Shown one piece after another: positions 51,395 through 60,715 of a DNA stretch of 64,000 nucleotides (within the stretch, counting starts at the first letter, position 1; every line of letters starts with the position of its first letter). A model generated the notes under the pieces. That model was not told the DNA's origin and ran no database searches. It saw nothing but the letters and a program-made list of their open reading frames with translations. The stretch is from CAZAFL01 sp964484465 (GTDB lineage: Bacteria; Bacteroidota; Ignavibacteria; UBA10030; SZUA-254). Where the stretch lies: positions 1-64,000 of the forward strand of contig CAZAFL010000012.1 in NCBI GenBank assembly GCA_964484465.1, given 5' to 3'. The position numbers and the translations under genes were made by a program.

Positions 51395-51448
51395 ATTACA
51401 TCAATATTTTGTCATGAACTGCTAACCGCGGAAATCAGTATTGCCACA

Positions 51449-52291
51449 TTATTCATTATCCTTATCCTTGGTGCTGTCCTTTTCATGACTCTTCATTTTT
51501 TCTTCCAGCTCTTTCATCATTTTCTGGAGGTCGACCTTCTCCCTGTTGCCCTTTCCCTTGTTCAATTCTTCCTGCAACTCTTTCGTCATCCCACCCAAGT
51601 CAAAATCGAACGATTGCTTCTTATAAGTTTCCGGGAGTTCAAAATTTGAAGCGGGGACAGATTTTTTTTCAATCTTTGTCACTTCTTCCTGCTGGGTTAC
51701 TTCTCCGCGTTCAGTCGTTATTGTTTTGAGCGGAAATATCGACAGGTGCATTAGTTCGTTCCGCCAATCGTCTGCCGCCAAATTCTTTTTTTGACCCGCC
51801 ATCGATCCAAACGATTGAATCAGACCTTCAAAAATGTTTCCTAATTTCGACGTACCCCAAATATCATGAACCTCACTGTCACTTTCAATTATTATTTCCT
51901 CACACGGATACCCAAGGATGTTCTCCGTTTTGCCGGTCTTGTGAAATTTTACTCTGTCTTTGTTGCCCGTATCAGTTCCCGTGTCTTCACTATCATCCGA
52001 TTGCCTGTTTTTGGAAAGATCTATTTCGAGGTACGTTTGTTTCTGGTCGTCGACAATCCACAACCGATGTTTATCTCCGCGATAGATTACTCTTCCCTCA
52101 TCACGCACCGCGCCACCTGTCGGTTTAAACGCCATAAGGTTATTTTTGACAAACATCGACACCAGCGTTTCATGAGTCAGTTCAGCTTTGCCGAACGTAT
52201 GTTTGAGGTCGATAATGCCTTCAAATTGTGCAAAGAGTAGTGAAGGCATCCAGCATGCGATCAAACCCAGAACAACTGCGATTTTCTTCAT
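51449..52291 (-). CDS. Exported DUF4412-like protein
   Basis: A 280-residue protein with signal KKIAVVLGLIACWMPSLLFA. The region to about 200 resembles DUF4412: QFEGIIDLKHTFGKAELTHE, IYRGDKHRLWIVDDQKQTYL and ILGYPCEEIIIESDSEVHDI, the last being the family's G-Y-x-C core. Residues 215-275 are a Lys/Glu-rich helical tail (QKMMKELEEKMKSHEKDS). The function is unknown. Confidence 0.78.
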   Translation of the reverse strand: MKKIAVVLGLIACWMPSLLFAQFEGIIDLKHTFGKAELTHETLVSMFVKNNLMAFKPTGGAVRDEGRVIYRGDKHRLWIVDDQKQTYLEIDLSKNRQSDDSEDTGTDTGNKDRVKFHKTGKTENILGYPCEEIIIESDSEVHDIWGTSKLGNIFEGLIQSFGSMAGQKKNLAADDWRNELMHLSIFPLKTITTERGEVTQQEEVTKIEKKSVPASNFELPETYKKQSFDFDLGGMTKELQEELNKGKGNREKVDLQKMMKELEEKMKSHEKDSTKDKDNE

Positions 52292-52352
52292 GATACGATC
52301 CTTTGTGACCTGTTAGGATATTTGTAGTGACCATTCATTAGACGAGCCCTAT

Positions 52353-52583
52353 TTAATGTTTTTGCTGGGGTGGCGGAAGTGCATATGCCTTGCATTCAGA
52401 GCGAAATCCGTTGGTTTTGTGCGTGCTGTCGCAGAACGGTTTGGTATTGCTTCCTCCGCACCGGCAGAGGCTCAGGGCTGTTCTTCCGGAAAGATCATAG
52501 CTATTTCCCTCCTGGTCAAGTAGTTCTATTTCCCCTTCGACCCGAAGGCTTCCGTTGTTCCGTACAGTAATTTTTACAGACAT
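52353..52583 (-). CDS. CDGSH-type iron-sulfur protein
   Basis: A 76-residue protein with one CDGSH zinc-finger-type domain binding a 2Fe-2S cluster. Ligands are C40, C42, C51 and H55 in CRCGGSNTKPFCDSTH. The usual C-D-G-S-H core reads CDSTH here, with both key residues kept. No signal peptide. Bacterial single-domain members are of unknown role, perhaps in redox or cluster transfer. AAGGAAATGT precedes the start. Confidence 0.93.
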   Translation of the reverse strand: MSVKITVRNNGSLRVEGEIELLDQEGNSYDLSGRTALSLCRCGGSNTKPFCDSTHKTNGFRSECKAYALPPPQQKH

Positions 52584-52649
52584 ACATTTCCTTTCTTTAT
52601 TTTTTTGTTATCTGGGAAAAACTCTGCCCAAGAACAAACTCTGTCCGGG

Positions 52650-52679
52650 AAAAAATCGACACCGATTACAAATCGGTGT
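52650..52679 (-). terminator. Rho-independent terminator overlapping the thiI stop codon
   Basis: On the complement, the hairpin ACACCGATT / AATCGGTGT (52659-52679, three-base loop) starts at the thiI stop codon and is followed by CGA and six T (52650-52655). The stop codon is part of the terminator. Confidence 0.8.
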
Positions 52680-53884
52680 TAACATGATGAGCTGGTGACT
52701 ACCTTAGCATAATGTATGCTCAGTTCAGAAAATATTTCAGTAGTCGTTGTTTCCATCCCTCTGGCAATCATACAATGAATATCCAACTTTGACTCCGCAG
52801 CCTCTACTTCTTCAGGGTTTGACCAGGTTGCCGGCTTTCGTGGAGCTAGGAAAGAACAACAGTCATCGTACGGCTCAGCAGATGTGTCAAACGTGCCGAT
52901 TGACCGGGCGATCGCCATCGTCTCTTCTTTGTCCATTCCGGAAAGCGGACGAAGAATGGGCAGGGTCGATGCAGCATCAATAATTCGGATATTTCGGAGT
53001 GTCTGGGAGGCAACCTGACCTATGGCCTCCCCGGTCACCAGTGCTTCAGCTTTTTCACGGTGCGCAACGGCTTCCGCTATACGGACCATCATTCTCCTGT
53101 AGAGAATGATCCGCAACGATTGAGCCGCACGGAGAACGATTTCGTTCTGAATATCTGCAAACGGTACAATGTATAATTTTGAAGTAAATTGATACTGCGC
53201 AAGCAACTGTGCAAGACGACGCACCTGATTGAGGGATTCAACTGTTGTGTACGGCATGCTGTGAAAATGAGTAAAGATGACCGATGCTCCGCGCTTGATC
53301 ATTTGCCACGAAGCAACTGGTGAATCGAAGCCGGCAGACAATAGCGAGACGACCCTGCCGCTGACGCCAACCGGTAACCCTCCTGCACCTTTCAATTTCG
53401 ACCTGTAGACGTACGCGTTACCATCGGCAATTTCAATGTAAATTGTTTCGTCCGGCTCCTCGAGATTTGCACGAACACCAAATTTCCGGCATATATATTC
53501 CCCCACGCGCACATTGACATCCATCGATCGTACAGGAAATGATTTATCCGGACGCCGAGTGTGTATCTTAATTGTAGAGAATGAAGAGCCATCGAGAAGC
53601 TTTGCCGCCGTTTTACAGAATACCTCGATGTTTTGTTCAACTTTTACCCCGGAACAAATGTTCGCAATTCCAAATACTCTTGAAAGCTTTTCAACAACCG
53701 CACCGAGGTTTTCGGTTGAATGGATTTCAATGACAGACCTTCCATATCCTCCACGAACCGAATCCGGAGAAACTATTCCCCGCAGCATCGCCCGAATGTT
53801 GCGCAAAAGCATTTGCTCAAAAAAACGACGATTATCGCCTTTGAGAGTTATTTCATGGTGATGGAGAATGACGACATGCTGCAT
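52679..53884 (-). CDS. thiI: tRNA 4-thiouridine synthetase, short form without rhodanese
   Basis: A 401-residue protein. The ATG at 53884 lies before the conserved QHVVILHHHEITLKGDN (ferredoxin-like start), and upstream codons in frame are not conserved. THUMP covers about 65-165 (KVEQNIEVFCKTAAKLLDGS), the PP-loop motif SAGFDSP is at 183-189 (usual form SGGFDSP), and the adenylation domain ends in DDCCSFLAPRKPATW (C342, C343). No rhodanese domain follows, unlike E. coli, so the persulfide must come from another protein (B. subtilis uses NifZ). The last residue is a cysteine (SSSC). Confidence 0.93.
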   Translation of the reverse strand: MQHVVILHHHEITLKGDNRRFFEQMLLRNIRAMLRGIVSPDSVRGGYGRSVIEIHSTENLGAVVEKLSRVFGIANICSGVKVEQNIEVFCKTAAKLLDGSSFSTIKIHTRRPDKSFPVRSMDVNVRVGEYICRKFGVRANLEEPDETIYIEIADGNAYVYRSKLKGAGGLPVGVSGRVVSLLSAGFDSPVASWQMIKRGASVIFTHFHSMPYTTVESLNQVRRLAQLLAQYQFTSKLYIVPFADIQNEIVLRAAQSLRIILYRRMMVRIAEAVAHREKAEALVTGEAIGQVASQTLRNIRIIDAASTLPILRPLSGMDKEETMAIARSIGTFDTSAEPYDDCCSFLAPRKPATWSNPEEVEAAESKLDIHCMIARGMETTTTEIFSELSIHYAKVVTSSSC

Positions 53885-54018
53885 ATTCAAAAGATAGGGT
53901 TTTGCGGATGGAAATGCAATCACTGTGGCAGGAGAATGAAAGGCATAAGTGGATCTTTTTCGTTCATCTTCCCCTACACATAGCAACGAGAATACCCCCA
54001 CTAAGCAAGCGTGAGTTT

Positions 54019-56991
54019 TTACTTCAGGAGAACGAGTTTTTTTGTTTCGACAAGATTACCTGCACGCAATTGGTACAAGTATACACCGCTCGGCACATCT
54101 CTTGCATCCCAGGTCACGTTATATTCACCGGCAGGTTGATGAGCATGAACTAAATGTGCAACTTCCTGGCCGAGGAGGTTAAAGAGAATGAGGTCGACAT
54201 TGCGGCGATCCGACAGCACATATTTAATCGTCGTAGCCGGGTTGAATGGGTTGGGATAGTTCTGGAGAAGAAAAGTCGATTTCGGCAAGAGAAGATCAGG
54301 CGGCTTCACCGATGTCACACCACCTGTTTCTGTTTTTAGAATATTGCCCGATCTTCCCACAACCCATCCAGTTTGTGCATTGACAAAATCAACGCCATAT
54401 AGATCATAGCCAACTCCGCTTTGGAGCTGCGACCAGGTCCCTCCACCATCAGTGGTTTTTAGCATGGTCCCTGCTTCACCCACCGCGAGTGCAGTACGGC
54501 TATCAACGACAGAGATGGAAAACAACCAATGTGCTGTTGACGAGGTCTGACGAACCCAATCGCGTCCGCCATCTGTCGTTTTCAATATAATGCCAAGATA
54601 CCCTACTATCAGCCCGGTATCGGCATCAGTAAACGAAACTGCAAAGAGTGGATTGAAATAACCGCTCGATTGAGCAGACCAAGTTCGTCCTCCGTTGGTG
54701 CTGTGTAGTATCGTTCCATAACTTCCGACTGCCCATCCGTTATTCGCATCGGGGAAGCAGACTGAATATAATGCCTGGGATGTACCGGTTGTTTCCGGCG
54801 TCCATGTTCCACCCCCATCAGTCGTCGCGAGTATTGTACCATAATTGCCCGACACCCAGCCGACATTATCATTAATAAAGTATACTGATTCGAGCCAGTT
54901 CGACGTGCCGCTCGACTGTGTCCTCCACGTAATACCACCGTTTGTAGTCTGAATAATCGTACCGCGGTTACCGGCAGCCCACCCATGTGTAACGCTTGGA
55001 AATGACGCACCATATAACGGCACGCTTACGTTGCTGGACTGTGTTGTCCAATGTGAACCGCCATCTATCGTTTTGCTGACGGCCCCATTTTCGCCAACTG
55101 CCCACCCGATATTTGGACTTGCGAATGCAATCGAATACAAATTTGAATTTGTTCCGCTCGCTTCCAGGGACCAAACGGAATTTGTGGGGGGTGGAGGCTG
55201 AATTTCATCTTTGAGTATTGTCCCTCCATCGCCTACAACCCATCCCGAATACTTGTCAGGAAAAAACACAGCGCGCAAACGTTTCGATGTACCACTCGGT
55301 TGATCCATCCAGGATTGGCCTCCGTCATCCGTCCTCAATATCGTCCCATTGTAACCGACTGCCCACCCGTTATCAACGTCGGAAAAAGAAATAGAATACA
55401 GCCACTCCGTTGAAGCACTTCCTTCGGGAGTCCAGGTTGCTCCCCCGTCAACAGTCTTAAAAATTTTCCCGTCTGAACCTGCCGACCATCCCATCTCTGT
55501 ATCGATAAAGAAAACAGAGGATAATACGGCTAACGTACCGGTTGTTCCGAATGTCCACTGGTTTCCTCCATCAGAAGTTTTCAAAACAATGCCATTTTCG
55601 CCAACAGACCAACCGTTACTGGAGTCTACAAAACAGATTGAATATAATGAATTGAGCGTGCCGCTGACTTGTGGAGTCCAGTCGACTCCTGCATCAGTTG
55701 TATGGAGAATTGTTCCACCCGACCCGACAACCCAACCGAGATTGTTATTTGCAAAAGTGAGTGAGAACAAGGGAGAAGAAATTCCACTGGATTGCGACTG
55801 CCAGCTCGTCCCGCCATCGGTTGAATGGAGAATTGTTCCGGAATCGCCGACAACCCATCCTGTATCATGACCAAGAAACGTTGCCGCGAACAATGCGTTT
55901 TGCGTACCGCTTGAGTGCGCCGACCACTCCGAACCACCATTCGTTGTCTTAAGAATTATTCCCGCCGCCCCGACAGACCATCCGACTCTTTCGTCAGAAA
56001 AACAAACTGAATAGAGGTTGTTCGAGACACCACTCAGAGCCGAGCTCCAATTTATTCCGCTATCAGTGGTATGAAGGATGGTGCCCCCATCTCCCACAAC
56101 CCAACCAGTACTTTGGTCAATGAATGTAACAGAAAATAATGTGCTGGTCGTACCGCCAGCAAGGGTCGTCCAATTGGCTCCGCCATCGATAGTACTAAGA
56201 ATAATACCATGACTTCCTACAACCCAGCAGTTAAAGCCGGAGAAACAATTCACTGAAAAAAGAGAAGACGTGGTACCACTGTTCTGCAACCTCCAGCTTG
56301 CTCCTCCGTCGGTCGTATTGAGAATCGTCCCGCCGCTGCCAACCGCCAATGCATAATAAATATCCTGGAAAGAAACGGAATATAATGAATAGGTGGTCCC
56401 ACTTGCGTATGAAGTCCAGGTGTCTCCCCCATTCGTCGTTTTAAGAATGACGCCCCCTTCACCGACGATCATCGCTATGTTTTCATTAAACAGAGAAATT
56501 GAATTCAACCTACCGATAACTCCGCTCGATTGCGTCGCCCAATTCTCTCCGCCGTCTGTTGTTTTTAAAATCGTACCGCCGGATCCCACAGCCCATCCCG
56601 TCGCAGTATCGACAAAGGCTATGGAATAAATCCACTGGGAGCTGGTGTATCTTTTCGTATCCCAGCTTTTTCCACCATTCGTGGTTTTGATAATCGTCCC
56701 ATTCGACCCACCGGCCCAGCCCAGCCAGTCTCCCTTAAACGTGATAGTGTACAACCAGCTGAATGTCCCGCTGTTTTGAGCATACCACGATAAACCCCTG
56801 TCGGTAGTCTCCAGAATAGTTCCTACGGTGCCGACAGCAATCGCTCTTGTCTCACTAAAAACATGTTGACCAAGAAGCGGATTGCCTTGGGGAAGAGGGT
56901 TTTGCCATGCCCAGTCAAACGCAACGCTTTTATGAGGTATGATAAGAAGAACAGATAACCAGAACGCTATGGAAAGGAAATGCCTTTTCAT
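54019..56991 (-). CDS. T9SS-secreted protein of 21 YCF48-type repeats
   Basis: A 990-residue exported protein. ATG 56991 precedes signal KRHFLSIAFWLSVLLIIPH. About 21 repeats of about 43 residues run G-W-A-V-G-x-x-G-T-I-L-x-T-T-D-G-G-x-x-W, as in YCF48 (photosystem II assembly factor) and BNR-type propellers. A Pro-rich linker (QPPPPTNSVW, near 55180-55210) divides them 14 plus 7, which fits three seven-bladed propellers. The C-terminus is a T9SS type A sorting domain (LLQNYPNPFNPATTIKYVLS, VPSGVYLYQLRAGNLVETKK). It is probably a secreted adhesion or cell-surface protein. It stands alone between thiI and the OmpA-family gene. Confidence 0.88.
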   Translation of the reverse strand: MKRHFLSIAFWLSVLLIIPHKSVAFDWAWQNPLPQGNPLLGQHVFSETRAIAVGTVGTILETTDRGLSWYAQNSGTFSWLYTITFKGDWLGWAGGSNGTIIKTTNGGKSWDTKRYTSSQWIYSIAFVDTATGWAVGSGGTILKTTDGGENWATQSSGVIGRLNSISLFNENIAMIVGEGGVILKTTNGGDTWTSYASGTTYSLYSVSFQDIYYALAVGSGGTILNTTDGGASWRLQNSGTTSSLFSVNCFSGFNCWVVGSHGIILSTIDGGANWTTLAGGTTSTLFSVTFIDQSTGWVVGDGGTILHTTDSGINWSSALSGVSNNLYSVCFSDERVGWSVGAAGIILKTTNGGSEWSAHSSGTQNALFAATFLGHDTGWVVGDSGTILHSTDGGTSWQSQSSGISSPLFSLTFANNNLGWVVGSGGTILHTTDAGVDWTPQVSGTLNSLYSICFVDSSNGWSVGENGIVLKTSDGGNQWTFGTTGTLAVLSSVFFIDTEMGWSAGSDGKIFKTVDGGATWTPEGSASTEWLYSISFSDVDNGWAVGYNGTILRTDDGGQSWMDQPSGTSKRLRAVFFPDKYSGWVVGDGGTILKDEIQPPPPTNSVWSLEASGTNSNLYSIAFASPNIGWAVGENGAVSKTIDGGSHWTTQSSNVSVPLYGASFPSVTHGWAAGNRGTIIQTTNGGITWRTQSSGTSNWLESVYFINDNVGWVSGNYGTILATTDGGGTWTPETTGTSQALYSVCFPDANNGWAVGSYGTILHSTNGGRTWSAQSSGYFNPLFAVSFTDADTGLIVGYLGIILKTTDGGRDWVRQTSSTAHWLFSISVVDSRTALAVGEAGTMLKTTDGGGTWSQLQSGVGYDLYGVDFVNAQTGWVVGRSGNILKTETGGVTSVKPPDLLLPKSTFLLQNYPNPFNPATTIKYVLSDRRNVDLILFNLLGQEVAHLVHAHQPAGEYNVTWDARDVPSGVYLYQLRAGNLVETKKLVLLK
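54318..56853 (-). repeat. 21 tandem about 129-bp repeats coding for YCF48 blades
   Basis: The coding DNA repeats about every 129 bases. Each unit codes for one blade ending in a T-T-D/N-G-G-x-x-W turn. Units vary enough that the repeats are ancient rather than a fresh expansion; a degenerate unit lies beside the Pro-rich linker near 55210. Confidence 0.8.
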
Positions 56992-57102
56992 ATATGTCTT
57001 ATCCGGTAAATACGGATTTTTTAGAATAAATATCAAGTGGAATGAGGCGGAAAAATTTCCTCCTTATGCCGGCAATCAGGTTTTCCTCATCCATCACTCG
57101 GG

Positions 57103-58626
57103 TTATTTACCATCACCGAGATTGGGTGTTATAACAACCTCAATTCGGCGGTTCTTTGCTCTGCCTTCAGGAGTGTCGTTGCTAGCAATCGGACGGCTTT
57201 CCCCAAAGCCCTGTGAATGAACAGGGATCTCAACCCCCATATTAGCCATTAAATATTCTGCAACCGCTTTTGCGCGACTCTGAGAGAGGGTCTGGTTGAC
57301 CTCGTCACTACCCTGAGAATCCGTATGACCTTCAATCATCACCTGACATTGTGGAAATTTTTTGATCGCGTCCTGCACTTTTGTAAGCAGGCTGTAATAT
57401 TGTGGCTCGATGGTATTCTTTCCAACGGGGAATGTCAACCCGTACAATCTGATAATGATATCATCGCCGTCCCTTAGCACATTTCCTTCTTCCTCACTAA
57501 ACATGGCGGAAAGGCTTTTAACTTTCTGCTCATACTCCCGCTGCGTATTGAGCTTTTGTTGAAGGACTTCGCCGGATTGTTTCAATTGTTGTTCATTTTC
57601 TGTCAGTGAACCAAGTCTGTGCTCCATCGAGGCGATTTGCAATTTGAAGTTCTCTATTTGATTGTCTTTTTCTATCAACGTAAGGCCCATTTGATGCAGG
57701 GAATCGGTTGCACGCAACAGACCCTCCTGCACGTTCGCCCCTTTAGCGTCTTTCTCATTCATCGCTCTAAGGATGTTGGAAGCAGCTATGTCGAACCCGC
57801 TATCGAATCGTGCCTCAATCCCAAGTTTGGCAGCGATCTTTAGAAATTGATTCTCATCATCGAGGATATTATCTTCAAATGTCTTGTCTTCCTGTCTCAT
57901 TTTTGAAATGACAAGGGAAAGATAAATTGCGTGTGCAGCTTCATATTTTGCATCCATCGCAAGCTGTCGTGCTGAATCCGTATCGTAGCGGTTCTGATTA
58001 AGGAGTGTGCCTACCTGAGCGACCAAACTCTGAGCGCGTGCGAATGTCCGGGGCGCTCTATCTTTTACTCGCATTTCTTCTGCTTTTTTCAACAGGTCCC
58101 TGGCAGGAGAAAGATAGTTCGTTTTGATGGCTTCAAGTTCTGCGGACCTGTATAATTTCGTCGCATCGTCGCCTTCTTTTCTCGCATCGCCTACGCTCCC
58201 ATCTTCGAGGTCACGTGCGGCTCGTCTGAAGCGTTCTTCCGCTTTATCCCAGAGCTCTCCAGTAGATTTCGGAGCACCGGCAGTCATAGCGTCGGAACGC
58301 GCTGACATCGTCGCTGTAAATGTCTCTTCGCCAAGCTTACACGCATCAAGAGCTTTCGCTAAATATGCCGACGCATTTTTAACTTTTTCACGGATATCTT
58401 CAAGTTTCGCCCCTTTTGTGAAATACTCCGATGCATCGCGATAATACTGCATGGCTCTCTCAAAACTCACAGGGGCATAGAGTTCCGCTTGTTTCTCTTT
58501 CGCAGATTTGAGCAACCCGTCCGCTTCATTGAATAATTGCAAACGCAAATTATCCTGTGCGTAAGCGACGGAGCAAAAAACTAGAACAGAAAGAAGAATC
58601 GCACTTGAGCAACGCTTTATCACCAT
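57103..58626 (-). CDS. OmpA-family protein with long helical N-terminal domain
   Basis: A 507-residue protein with signal KRCSSAILLSVLVFCSVAYA (ATG 58626 after AAGGAGAA). Residues 25-350 are helical and coiled (RLQLFNEADGLLKSAKEKQA, RARSLVAQVGTLL-like, IASMEHRLGSLTENEQQLKQ), with a DUF4398-like start. Residues about 380-500 are an OmpA-type peptidoglycan-binding domain (VMIEGHTDSQGSDEVNQTLS, ESRPIASNDTPEGRAKNRRI). It should anchor the outer membrane to the cell wall. It is transcribed from a near-consensus promoter. Confidence 0.92.
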   Translation of the reverse strand: MVIKRCSSAILLSVLVFCSVAYAQDNLRLQLFNEADGLLKSAKEKQAELYAPVSFERAMQYYRDASEYFTKGAKLEDIREKVKNASAYLAKALDACKLGEETFTATMSARSDAMTAGAPKSTGELWDKAEERFRRAARDLEDGSVGDARKEGDDATKLYRSAELEAIKTNYLSPARDLLKKAEEMRVKDRAPRTFARAQSLVAQVGTLLNQNRYDTDSARQLAMDAKYEAAHAIYLSLVISKMRQEDKTFEDNILDDENQFLKIAAKLGIEARFDSGFDIAASNILRAMNEKDAKGANVQEGLLRATDSLHQMGLTLIEKDNQIENFKLQIASMEHRLGSLTENEQQLKQSGEVLQQKLNTQREYEQKVKSLSAMFSEEEGNVLRDGDDIIIRLYGLTFPVGKNTIEPQYYSLLTKVQDAIKKFPQCQVMIEGHTDSQGSDEVNQTLSQSRAKAVAEYLMANMGVEIPVHSQGFGESRPIASNDTPEGRAKNRRIEVVITPNLGDGK

Positions 58627-58671
58627 GAATATTCTTCTCCTTGTTATCAATATTAGAATAGCAATGTGAAA

Positions 58672-58700
58672 AATATACCCTTATTCATAACCACTGTCAA
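58672..58700 (-). promoter_or_regulatory. Strong sigma-70 promoter of the OmpA-family gene
   Basis: On the complement, a perfect TTGACA (58695-58700) and TATATT (58672-58677) are separated by 17 bases, with initiation near 58665 and a leader of about 40 bases. The -35 lies within the small palindrome CTGTC-AA-GACAG (58694-58705), a possible operator. Confidence 0.75.
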
Positions 58701-58738
58701 GACAGAATTCTCCGACGCTCACAGCTGGATGTTTAATG

Positions 58739-60013
58739 TCACCCGTAGGCCGCATTGAGAAGACTCGCCGGATGCATTACCTCCATCTTTAAGCCAAACT
58801 TTTTGATGCCGGATTGCAACTGGAGATAACATCCTGGGTTTGCAGTAACAACTATGTCGGCTTCCGTTTTTCCGATATTCGTCATTTTGCGTTCAAGTAA
58901 TTTCATTGAATCCTCATACCGGACAATATTATAGATACCTGCACTACCACAGCACCAGGTTGCTTCGGGTAATTCAACAAATTCAATGCCTGGAATGGAT
59001 TGAAGGATTCTCCGTGGTTGCATCATAATTTTTTGGGTGTGAACAAGATGGCAGGCGTCATGATACGTTACACGCTTGTTCAAGGGTTTCTCTGGAGTAA
59101 TAAATCCCACTGCATCCAGAAATTCGGTAACATCCTTGACTTTTTCGGATAGTTGGATTGCCTTTTCCATGTAAACTGCATCATCGTAGAGAAGATTAGC
59201 ATATTGTTTCAGAAAGGCACTACAGCCTGCAGAATCAACAACAATTGCATCTGCCTGGAATGCATCAAACGCATCAATATTTTTTCTTGCAAGTTCCTTT
59301 GCCTTTCGTTTATCGCCGTTATGTGCATGAAGCGAACCGCAACAAACCTGCATCCTCGGAATAACAACCTCAAAACCGTTCCTCGAGAGAACTGCAATGA
59401 CATCCTCATGGACCTGCGAAAATGCGACATTCATAATGCAACCGGAAAGAAACGCCACACGTCCTCGTCGTTGGCCTTCCGACGGAACAAATTCCGGCGC
59501 ACGTTCATCAAAAAAATCGTCCGTGATTGTCGGAAGCATGGCATGTTGCTCGTTAAGCCGATGAGGAAAAAGGTTCAGCACCGCCGACTTCTCTACAGCT
59601 TCATACAGCCCCGATAGCTGATACAATCGTATAAGTCTTGCAATAAACTTCGTTATCCGCCGAGAGGATAACGCATATAATGCTGCAGATTTTACCAGAC
59701 GAAGAGTGAACGGTTCCTTTCGATGTTCATGAATCCGGTGTCTCGCATCCTCTACAAGCTCGCCATACTGGACTCCCGCCGGACATGCAGTCTGGCAAGC
59801 CTGACAATCCAGACAAAAATACATTTCATCAACAAACTCTTCCGACATTTCGATTGCCCCATCGTAGAGAGATTTCATCAATCGAATTCTGCCGCGGGGC
59901 GAAGATTGTTCCTGAAACGTGAGGTTATATGTGGGACACACGGGAAGGCACATTCCGCAATGAATACATTTATGAAGAAGGTCATCCAGCGAGCTATATA
60001 CAGATTCGCTCAT
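58739..60013 (-). CDS. Fe-S/CCG-domain protein, glycolate-oxidase iron-sulfur subunit type
   Basis: A 424-residue protein; ATG 60013 follows the rhomboid stop by one base. The N-terminus has two ferredoxin-like 4Fe-4S motifs (CIHCGMCLPVCPTY near 16-29, CLDCQACQTACPAG near 66-79). Two CCG domains follow (GCIMNVAF...VCCGSLHAHNGD and ACHLVHTQK...WCCGSAGIYN). This layout is that of GlcF, the iron-sulfur subunit of glycolate oxidase, and of related heterodisulfide-reductase-like proteins. No glcD/glcE genes are adjacent, so the electron partner is unknown. Confidence 0.85.
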   Translation of the reverse strand: MSESVYSSLDDLLHKCIHCGMCLPVCPTYNLTFQEQSSPRGRIRLMKSLYDGAIEMSEEFVDEMYFCLDCQACQTACPAGVQYGELVEDARHRIHEHRKEPFTLRLVKSAALYALSSRRITKFIARLIRLYQLSGLYEAVEKSAVLNLFPHRLNEQHAMLPTITDDFFDERAPEFVPSEGQRRGRVAFLSGCIMNVAFSQVHEDVIAVLSRNGFEVVIPRMQVCCGSLHAHNGDKRKAKELARKNIDAFDAFQADAIVVDSAGCSAFLKQYANLLYDDAVYMEKAIQLSEKVKDVTEFLDAVGFITPEKPLNKRVTYHDACHLVHTQKIMMQPRRILQSIPGIEFVELPEATWCCGSAGIYNIVRYEDSMKLLERKMTNIGKTEADIVVTANPGCYLQLQSGIKKFGLKMEVMHPASLLNAAYG

Positions 60014-60014
60014 T

Positions 60015-60683
60015 TCAGTTTCTCTTTTTGAGGAATGGGAGCATAACCGCACCAGCCCCGAACCCGCCAATATGCGCCCACCACGCGACTCCACCCGCGT
60101 CGCCGCCGATGCCGAGAGACAAGATGCCGCTCAGAATTTGCATGAGAAACCATAACCCGAGAAAAACAAAGGCAGGGAGTTCAACAATCTGGAAGAAAAA
60201 GAAGATCGGTATCAGCGTCGCGACGCGTGCAGTCGGAAACATCAGGACATAAGCGCCGAGCACGCCGGCAATCGCCCCGCTCGCACCTATCATAGGAGCG
60301 TGCGATGCTGCATTGACGTACACCTGCGTCATTGCAGCCGCAAACCCCGCCACAACATAAAAAAAGAGATATTTCAGATGGCCGAATTGGTCTTCTACAT
60401 TATCGCCAAAAATATATAGAAACAACATATTGCCGATGAGATGGAGCCAGCCGCCGTGAAGAAACATTGAAGTAAAAAAAGGAACAATAGTCGATGCATC
60501 GATTTGTCCTGAAGAAATATCGTGCATAAACCGAGCTGGGATGACACTATAATGGACAATAAACTGGTCAAGGTTTCTTCCGTGAGAGAGCTCGATGAAA
60601 AACACAATTGCATTCACAGCAATCAGAATATAGTTTACAACCGGAATTGTCCGGGAGGGATTGGCATCACGCAGAGGTATCAT
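60015..60683 (-). CDS. Rhomboid family intramembrane serine protease
   Basis: A 222-residue membrane protein with about six to seven transmembrane helices. Catalytic serine S135 is in MIGASGAIAG (G-x-S-G), the catalytic histidine is H204 in WWAHIGGFGAG, and the loop HLIGN (81-85) is the family signature. It cleaves membrane-spanning substrates within the bilayer. It lies one base upstream of the GlcF-like gene and 32 bases downstream of the carboxylesterase. Confidence 0.93.
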   Translation of the reverse strand: MIPLRDANPSRTIPVVNYILIAVNAIVFFIELSHGRNLDQFIVHYSVIPARFMHDISSGQIDASTIVPFFTSMFLHGGWLHLIGNMLFLYIFGDNVEDQFGHLKYLFFYVVAGFAAAMTQVYVNAASHAPMIGASGAIAGVLGAYVLMFPTARVATLIPIFFFFQIVELPAFVFLGLWFLMQILSGILSLGIGGDAGGVAWWAHIGGFGAGAVMLPFLKKRN

Positions 60684-60715
60684 TTATCAGGACGATGATC
60701 GGTAATCGGATGCAC

